This document shows, piece after piece, positions 23,085 through 26,895 of a DNA stretch of 26,895 bases. The notes under the pieces were generated by a model. The model saw nothing but the letters and a program-made list of their open reading frames with translations. It was not told the origin of the DNA and did not search any database. The number at the start of each line of letters is the position of its first letter. Position 1 is the first letter of the stretch. The DNA is from a virus: positions 1-26,895 of IMG/VR virus record IMGVR_UViG_3300046004_001028. One strand, written 5' to 3'. Position numbers and translations under genes: made by a program.

Positions 23085-23502
23085 TATAAAAACTATCTTA
23101 ACCAATGCGTCTATCGCTGCTAAGTATTGTGACGAAATAATCAGAAGTGAAGGGCTATCAATGACCGCTAAGAAGTTCTTTAGAGATATTGAGCGCAAAC
23201 TTATGTCCGTTGAGCGTGACGTTTGTGCGACTATTGCACCCGAAATGGCTAGTATTATCCGCAAAGAAATAAGTGAAAATTGGGAAACATTATCGTTTCA
23301 TAATATCAACACATTACTCCAAGCTATGACCGATGAGCAACGAATTAAAGTAGAAACGTATTGTACAAGTTTGCTCAATGCGAAACCGATAGATGAAGTT
23401 GAGAAAACGTGTCTTAATTGCAAGTATAGCGAACTAGATTCTGATTTATGGCCTTGTCAAAATTGCGACTTTACCCTTATTAATTTCACACCTAAAAACT
23501 AA
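23068..23502 (+). CDS. Zinc-ribbon-ended small protein
   Basis: 144 aa. A helical N-terminus (ILTNASIAAKYCDEII... ERKLMSVERDVCATI) and a C-terminal four-cysteine knuckle C115-x2-C118 ... C130-x2-C133 (TCLNCKYSELDSDLWPCQNCDF), a probable zinc ribbon. It overlaps the DnaA-like gene by 17 bases in another frame. Likely binds nucleic acid or a replication partner, by context only. Confidence 0.6.
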   Translation: MQLEFNIKTILTNASIAAKYCDEIIRSEGLSMTAKKFFRDIERKLMSVERDVCATIAPEMASIIRKEISENWETLSFHNINTLLQAMTDEQRIKVETYCTSLLNAKPIDEVEKTCLNCKYSELDSDLWPCQNCDFTLINFTPKN

Positions 23503-23506
23503 ACAA

Positions 23507-23740
23507 ATGACAAAAACAAACAAACAAAACCTAACATTCCAAACTATCCTCAATTGGATAGATTCATGTAGAACAGAACACCAACTACTCATCACTAAGG
23601 ATGCTATTTACGAACTCTACGACAATAGATTCAACCGACATAATGAACCTGATAGCGTGCTACTGCATGACAAGTGCAATACTAGAATAGTAACGATGCA
23701 AGAGGAAGTTGATATATTGGATATGAGTGGGGCGGATTAA
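23507..23740 (+). CDS. Small helical protein of the replication region, unknown
   Basis: 77 aa, NLTFQTILNWIDSCRTEHQLLITKDAIYELYDNRFNRHN... acidic end. It follows the zinc-ribbon gene after 4 bases and is the last ORF before the tRNA-like element. No family or motif recognised. Confidence 0.55.
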   Translation: MTKTNKQNLTFQTILNWIDSCRTEHQLLITKDAIYELYDNRFNRHNEPDSVLLHDKCNTRIVTMQEEVDILDMSGAD

Positions 23741-23747
23741 ATTAAAC

Positions 23748-23833
23748 GTGGTGCGTTTGGCTTAAATGAGAAGTTGGTTATCGATTACCTGAAAAGGTTG
23801 CCACTAGCATAGGTTCAAATCCTATCCACCACC
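23748..23833 (+). ncRNA. tRNA-like element (perfect T arm and acceptor, irregular rest)
   Basis: The 3' part is tRNA-like: T arm ATAGG-TTCAAAT-CCTAT (23809-23825) followed by CCACCAC (23826-23832), which pairs with GTGGTG (23748-23753) in 6 of 7 positions. The middle has AAGTTGGTTA (D-loop-like, 23771-23780) and a CTGAAAA sequence, but no canonical 5-bp anticodon stem. A TGGC/GCCA helix (23758-23761 with 23800-23803) encloses the centre instead. About 85 nt. It is either a decayed long-variable-arm tRNA or a distinct tRNA-like RNA, and may also relate to an attachment site. Confidence 0.4.
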
Positions 23834-23863
23834 TACATATATTTCACATTTTAAACAACAAAT

Positions 23864-24214
23864 ATGACACTAGAAATCAAAGGTCAAATCAAGGTTATCG
23901 GACAGCCTGAACAAAAATCCGAAAAGTTTACTAAGCAGGAAATCGTAGTCACTATTGATAGTGATACGAACTACCCACAGCACGTACCGATTCAACTTAA
24001 TCAGAAGTTGTTATCCGTTATTGGTCAATTTCAAGTAGGGCAACAAATCAAAGCTACGTGTAATATACGTGGTAATGAGTGGCAAACAAAGTATTTCCTA
24101 TCTATTGAGGCTTGGAAGTTGGAAAGTGAAGGTAATGCACCTGCGCAAGTACAACAAGCCGAATATAAAGTCGGTGCTAGTGTGGATGGTGGGGATAGTT
24201 CATTACCTTTCTAA
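23864..24214 (+). CDS. Single-stranded DNA-binding protein (DUF3127-like)
   Basis: 116 aa. An OB-fold-like strand series (EIKGQIKVIGQPEQKS... KQEIVVTIDSDTNYPQHVPIQLNQKLLSVIGQFQVGQQIKATCNIRGNEW) matches the Bacteroidota phage SSB type. A disordered acidic linker ends DGGDSSLPF, the SSB-type C-terminal tip (D-x-x-L-P-F) that recruits partner proteins. It would coat single strands made by the exonuclease and at forks. It sits behind the tRNA-like element and before a strong terminator. Confidence 0.82.
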   Translation: MTLEIKGQIKVIGQPEQKSEKFTKQEIVVTIDSDTNYPQHVPIQLNQKLLSVIGQFQVGQQIKATCNIRGNEWQTKYFLSIEAWKLESEGNAPAQVQQAEYKVGASVDGGDSSLPF

Positions 24215-24222
24215 ACCTTAAT

Positions 24223-24248
24223 GCGGTGGTGTAATGCCACCGCTTTTT
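24223..24248 (+). terminator. Intrinsic terminator after the SSB gene
   Basis: Perfect 7-bp stem GCGGTGG/CCACCGC, loop TGTAATG, then five T. It ends the early operon from 20678. Confidence 0.8.
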
Positions 24249-24255
24249 AATCCAC

Positions 24256-24423
24256 ATGAAACAATGTAAACAATGCCTTACACCTAAGCCTAAACACGAC
24301 TTCTACAAGGCTAAACGTATGCTCGATGGACTAGAACACCGATGTATTGAGTGCAAACGTAAGTATATGAGGCGAAGGTATTGGGATGAGAAAGAATTAG
24401 GTAAAATGATTAGGATATTATGA
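24256..24423 (+). CDS. 55-residue two-knuckle zinc finger protein
   Basis: MKQCKQCLTPKPKHDFYKAKR... EHRCIECKRKYMRRRYW: C4-x2-C7 and C30-x2-C33 form a compact zinc site with a basic helix after it, as in the N-terminal zinc module of endonuclease VII/HNH-like phage proteins. The nuclease part is absent. It starts 8 bases after the terminator, so expression requires readthrough or a weak promoter. Possibly a DNA-binding adaptor. Confidence 0.6.
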   Translation: MKQCKQCLTPKPKHDFYKAKRMLDGLEHRCIECKRKYMRRRYWDEKELGKMIRIL

Positions 24424-24433
24424 AAGTATGTAT

Positions 24434-24441
24434 TATATTTG
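24434..24441 (+). promoter_or_regulatory. -7 box (TATATTTG) of the structured RNA leader
   Basis: Exact TAnnTTTG match; start expected at about 24445. No TTG at the ideal spacing. It lies 11 bases after the zinc-finger stop and gives a 120-nt RNA ending in a strong terminator. Confidence 0.6.
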
Positions 24442-24444
24442 CAT

Positions 24445-24566
24445 TCAGTTCTTTAATTAACCGATGCTGTGAGAGGCGTCTAAACAATAACACTTTTTAA
24501 TACCCTTTGCAGGGTTGCCACCTACATACGTAGGCTCTCACTGGTAGTCCTGCAAAGGGATTTTTT
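24445..24566 (+). ncRNA. Structured leader or small RNA with kissing-loop, terminator-ended
   Basis: From the -7 box to the T-tract. Helices: P1 GATGC/GCGTC (24463-24467 with 24476-24480) with loop TGTGAGAG; an 11-bp perfect stem CCCTTTGCAGG/CCTGCAAAGGG (24503-24513, 24549-24559) extended by TTGCCA/TGGTAG; inside it CCTAC-ATAC-GTAGG (24521-24534). The unpaired CTCTCAC (24535-24541) is perfectly complementary to GTGAGAG in the P1 loop (24469-24475). It ends in six T, 5 bases before the ATG of the sigma4/alphaCTD gene. It is either a free small RNA or an attenuator; I do not recognise a known class. Confidence 0.6.
24503..24566 (+). terminator. 11-bp intrinsic terminator before the sigma4/alphaCTD gene
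   Basis: Perfect 11-bp stem with a structured internal region, followed by A and six T. Unless read through or opened, it would stop transcription 5 bases before the ATG at 24572. Confidence 0.75.
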
Positions 24567-24571
24567 ATTTT

Positions 24572-25360
24572 ATGAAAGAAGAAATATCAAAAAAACTAAA
24601 TGTAGACGAAAGGTCAGTAAAGCTAATTTTGTTGGATGAAGAATTATGTAAAAGGATTTTAAAAGAGAACCCTATAAGAATAAACGAATTTATTTTAAAA
24701 TATGGATTAAAATCAGGATTTGTACATAATCTAGCTAAAAGACGTATTATAAGTAGTTTTAGGAATAGCCATAAACAAGGCTCTCCACAATTTATATTTG
24801 AAGAAGAAGCGTTAAGATATGCCAAAGTAGATTATAATTCAAATAGTATGTACCATTCAATTGAAATAATAACTTTTTTATTTGTCCATGCTTGTAAAGA
24901 CATTTTATCTGAAAGAGAAAAAGAATGTATTTTAACTTATTTTAATAGACCTAGCTCAAACTTAGATGAATGGCATTTAACTAGAGAAAGAGTAAGGCAA
25001 ATTAGAATCGGGGCAGTTAAAAAACTTGCAAGATATTCAGATAGAATAAAAAAAGTAGATGAAATACTTACTTTAGAATGTAGATTAAAAGAATTGAATG
25101 ATTGCAAAAAAAGCGTTGAAAGAAAATCAAATAAAAATTTAATCAACAGCATTCAAGATAAGAATAAGAAAATAGATATAAGGGATTTAGATTTAAGTGT
25201 AAGAGCTTTCAATTGTTTAAAGGCTGCTAATATTAATACGGTTGGTGAAATAATTGAAGTTGGGTATGAAAAATTAAAAAGAATTAGGAATATGGGCAAT
25301 AGGTCATTAAAGGAAATATCAGAAACTTTAGAAGAATTAGGATTTACCCCTTTATATTAA
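24572..25360 (+). CDS. Sigma-70 region 4-like HTH fused to an RNAP alpha C-terminal domain
   Basis: 262 aa. Residues about 111-155 (LSEREKECILTYF... LTRERVRQIRIGAVKKLAR) match sigma-70 region 4, with an intact recognition helix TRERVRQI; the first HTH helix is shorter than usual. Residues about 200-260 (IDIRDLDLSVRAFNCLKAANINTVGEIIEVGYEKLKRIRNMGNRSLKEISETLEELGF) are an RNAP alpha-CTD; the DNA-contact residues equivalent to E. coli R265, N268, C269, G296 and S299 are R211, N214, C215, G242 and S245, and K298 is replaced by R244. Residues 1-100 are helical and unassigned. It probably acts on host RNAP at promoters. Its A-rich DNA and Lys/Ile content differ from neighbours, suggesting separate origin. 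Confidence 0.8.
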   Translation: MKEEISKKLNVDERSVKLILLDEELCKRILKENPIRINEFILKYGLKSGFVHNLAKRRIISSFRNSHKQGSPQFIFEEEALRYAKVDYNSNSMYHSIEIITFLFVHACKDILSEREKECILTYFNRPSSNLDEWHLTRERVRQIRIGAVKKLARYSDRIKKVDEILTLECRLKELNDCKKSVERKSNKNLINSIQDKNKKIDIRDLDLSVRAFNCLKAANINTVGEIIEVGYEKLKRIRNMGNRSLKEISETLEELGFTPLY

Positions 25361-25369
25361 GAATTTAAT

Positions 25370-25377
25370 TAACTTTG
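25370..25377 (+). promoter_or_regulatory. -7 box (TAACTTTG) of the second structured RNA
   Basis: Exact TAnnTTTG match, 10 bases after the sigma4/alphaCTD stop. The predicted start (about 25381) coincides with the first bases of the terminator stem, so the RNA's 5' end is locked in the helix. Confidence 0.55.
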
Positions 25378-25378
25378 C

Positions 25379-25438
25379 AACAATAAAGGTTGTGTAGGCA
25401 TACACGTAAAAGTTAGCGTTCTTCCCTTTGTTGTTTTT
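25379..25438 (+). terminator. Intrinsic terminator before the primase/helicase gene
   Basis: The 11-bp outer stem of the RNA above and its five-T tract. The stem is A/U-rich on one side, so it is weaker than the one at 24503-24566. Confidence 0.55.
25380..25438 (+). ncRNA. Second terminator-ended structured RNA/leader
   Basis: About 59 nt. An 11-bp stem AACAATAAAGG/CCTTTGTTGTT (25379-25389, 25425-25435, one U-G) joins the start to the end, with a GTGTA-GGCA-TACAC hairpin inside (25392-25405) and five T at 25434-25438. TTAGCGTT in the loop (25413-25420) is perfectly complementary to AACGCTAA at 25443-25450, downstream of the T-tract; only a read-through RNA could form that pseudoknot or alternative hairpin. 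It ends 27 bases before the primase gene. Confidence 0.55.
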
Positions 25439-25465
25439 AATCAACGCTAAATAAAAACACATTAT

Positions 25466-26895
25466 ATGATTACACTCGAAAGATGTTACCGACTGCTTGA
25501 TAGCGGATTATCATTAGCAACGCTAAACGATAAGAAACAAGCTAACTTCTCATGGAAGATAAATCAAACTACGCCACTTACAAAAGATGAGTTTAAGAAG
25601 CGTTATGAATACGTTGGTGGTATTACATTGAAGGATGGTACTGAAATGGCTGCCACATCAAACATAGCTTTGATAACTGGCTACAACAACATTGAAGTCA
25701 TAGACGTAGATTTAAAAGTATTCCCAACATTACCCGAACAAAATAAGTTTTGGGATGAACTACATGATTATCTTAAATCGAACATAGATGACTTTCATTT
25801 GAAGTTTGTTATCTACAAAACTAAGAATCAAGGCTACCACATTCTATACCGATGCAAGGTTATAGGTGGTAATTTAAAGATAGCCAAACTTAAAGGACAC
25901 AAAGAATGTGTTATAGAAAGCAGAGGCAATGGCGGTTATGTTGTAGTCTATGAGAACAAGATTAGCAAACTTGACTACTTAGAAATTCAAGAGATTACCG
26001 AACGTGATAGGCAAATCTTATGGGATATTTGTAAAACCTTCAACTATGTTGATGAAGAAACGATAATCGAACCCGAAAAGAAACAAGTTACGGAGTACAT
26101 TCAGTCGGACATAACCCCGTGGACTGACTACAACAACAAAACTAATATCTTTGACATCATAGGCGAAGATTTCAAGATAGTTAAGAAACTAGCTACACAT
26201 TACATTATCCTTAGACATGGCGCAACAAGCGTTCAAAGTGGGTATGTTTACATGAACTCAAATTGTATGTACTTATTCTCAACTGGTACGATTTACCCAA
26301 ATGAGAAGCTAGTAAGTCCATATATGGCATATACTATTAAGTATCACAAAGGAGATTTTAAAGCATCAGCTAAGGATTTATACGATAAGGGTTTTGGGTC
26401 GAGAATAGTTAAGAAGAAACCAACCGAAATAAAAGAAACTATCAAGATTAACCATGACCAACTATTGTTTCCTATTGACGTATTCCCAAAAGAAATACAA
26501 GAGTATATCATTGAATGTAACCAAACCTTAGATAGTTCAATAGATTACATGGGTTGTTCTATGTTATGGTTAATATCAGTTATCGTTGGTAATTCTATGC
26601 AAATCGAGGTTAAGAAAGGGTGGTACGAAATGGCTACGATATGGGTAGCGGTTGTAGGTCGTGCGGGATTAGGCAAAACACCTTCGATTAACAATATCAT
26701 ATACCCACTACAAAAGGTTAATTCAAAGAAGATTAAGGACTATATTAGGCAGTATGAGAAGTATGAGGCATATAGCGCATTGAAAGATGAAGAAAAGAAA
26801 CAACATGAACACATTAAGAAGCCTATAAAGCAACAATTCATAGCTAACGATATTACACTAGAGGCATTAATCGACCTTCATCAAGAATCTAACTC
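25466..26895 (+). CDS. Primase-polymerase / helicase protein (3'-partial)
   Basis: 476 codons with no stop at the window edge. Residues about 20-190 are a primase-polymerase-like domain: NNIEVIDVDLK with the metal-binding D80-x-D82, QGYHILYRC as motif II, and CVIESRGNGGYVVVYEN as motif III. Residues about 360-476 begin a P-loop helicase of the DUF3987 type, with VAVVGRAGLGKTPS giving the Walker A lysine K404 and T405. It would prime and unwind phage DNA. Its expression appears gated by the RNA leader at 25380-25438. The start ATG follows an A-rich stretch. Completeness cannot be judged. Confidence 0.8.
   Translation, partial: MITLERCYRLLDSGLSLATLNDKKQANFSWKINQTTPLTKDEFKKRYEYVGGITLKDGTEMAATSNIALITGYNNIEVIDVDLKVFPTLPEQNKFWDELHDYLKSNIDDFHLKFVIYKTKNQGYHILYRCKVIGGNLKIAKLKGHKECVIESRGNGGYVVVYENKISKLDYLEIQEITERDRQILWDICKTFNYVDEETIIEPEKKQVTEYIQSDITPWTDYNNKTNIFDIIGEDFKIVKKLATHYIILRHGATSVQSGYVYMNSNCMYLFSTGTIYPNEKLVSPYMAYTIKYHKGDFKASAKDLYDKGFGSRIVKKKPTEIKETIKINHDQLLFPIDVFPKEIQEYIIECNQTLDSSIDYMGCSMLWLISVIVGNSMQIEVKKGWYEMATIWVAVVGRAGLGKTPSINNIIYPLQKVNSKKIKDYIRQYEKYEAYSALKDEEKKQHEHIKKPIKQQFIANDITLEALIDLHQESN

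Noticed and set aside
23748-23833. Calling a functional tRNA-Phe from the CTGAAAA sequence
   Set aside because: The flanking bases do not form an anticodon stem (only a 3-bp ACC/GGT with a 6-base loop), and the length fits a long-variable-arm tRNA rather than tRNA-Phe.

Overview
The window is a stretch of a tailed double-stranded DNA phage or prophage with siphovirus-type morphology. Its host is most likely a member of the Bacteroidota. Evidence for this host: A+T-rich DNA, start codons without recognisable Shine-Dalgarno sequences, signal peptides of the form A|Q, and repeated promoter boxes of the Bacteroidota type (TAnnTTTG at about -7, in the best cases with TTG 19-20 bases upstream). Every protein gene I accept is on the + strand. 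No stretch over 300 bases lacks a gene; the largest gap is 17655-17877.

Layout. Positions 1-14226 hold a packed virion operon whose genes mostly abut or overlap by 1-4 bases. It contains a (probably 5'-truncated) HK97-fold capsid protein, a tiny basic ORF, a prohead protease, a second HK97-fold capsid protein with its own N-terminal scaffold-like domain, a secreted-looking beta protein, head-tail connector and completion proteins, a tail-tube candidate, small chaperone-position genes, the tape measure and two large distal tail proteins. Positions 14247-16306 carry a fibre/adhesin with Ig-like and LamG-like regions behind its own promoter. Positions 16296-18766 are the lysis region: two signal-peptide proteins, two holin-like membrane proteins and an M15 peptidase endolysin, interleaved with short promoter-to-terminator transcription units, one of them on the minus strand.

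Positions 18905-20625 hold small accessory genes: a Cys-rich protein, a Cro-like HTH protein and a chain of one-gene units separated by GTTAGC/GCTAAC inverted repeats. A promoter overlapping an 8+8 bp palindrome at 20634-20674 then starts the early replication/recombination operon: Rad52-like annealing protein, PD-(D/E)XK exonuclease, stand-alone DnaA domain IV, zinc-ribbon protein, a tRNA-like element and an SSB ending in DSSLPF.

The most unusual part is 24434-25466. A gene fusing a sigma-70 region-4-like helix-turn-helix to an RNA polymerase alpha C-terminal domain lies between two promoter-driven structured RNAs. Each RNA ends in an 11-bp intrinsic terminator hairpin just before the next start codon, and each contains a long-range loop complementarity (pseudoknot or kissing loop). 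The gene after the second RNA is a primase-polymerase/helicase that runs off the window. I infer a phage transcription switch in which terminated leader RNAs gate a host-RNAP-directed regulator and the replication gene. That model is inference; the hairpins, promoter boxes and domains are visible in the sequence.
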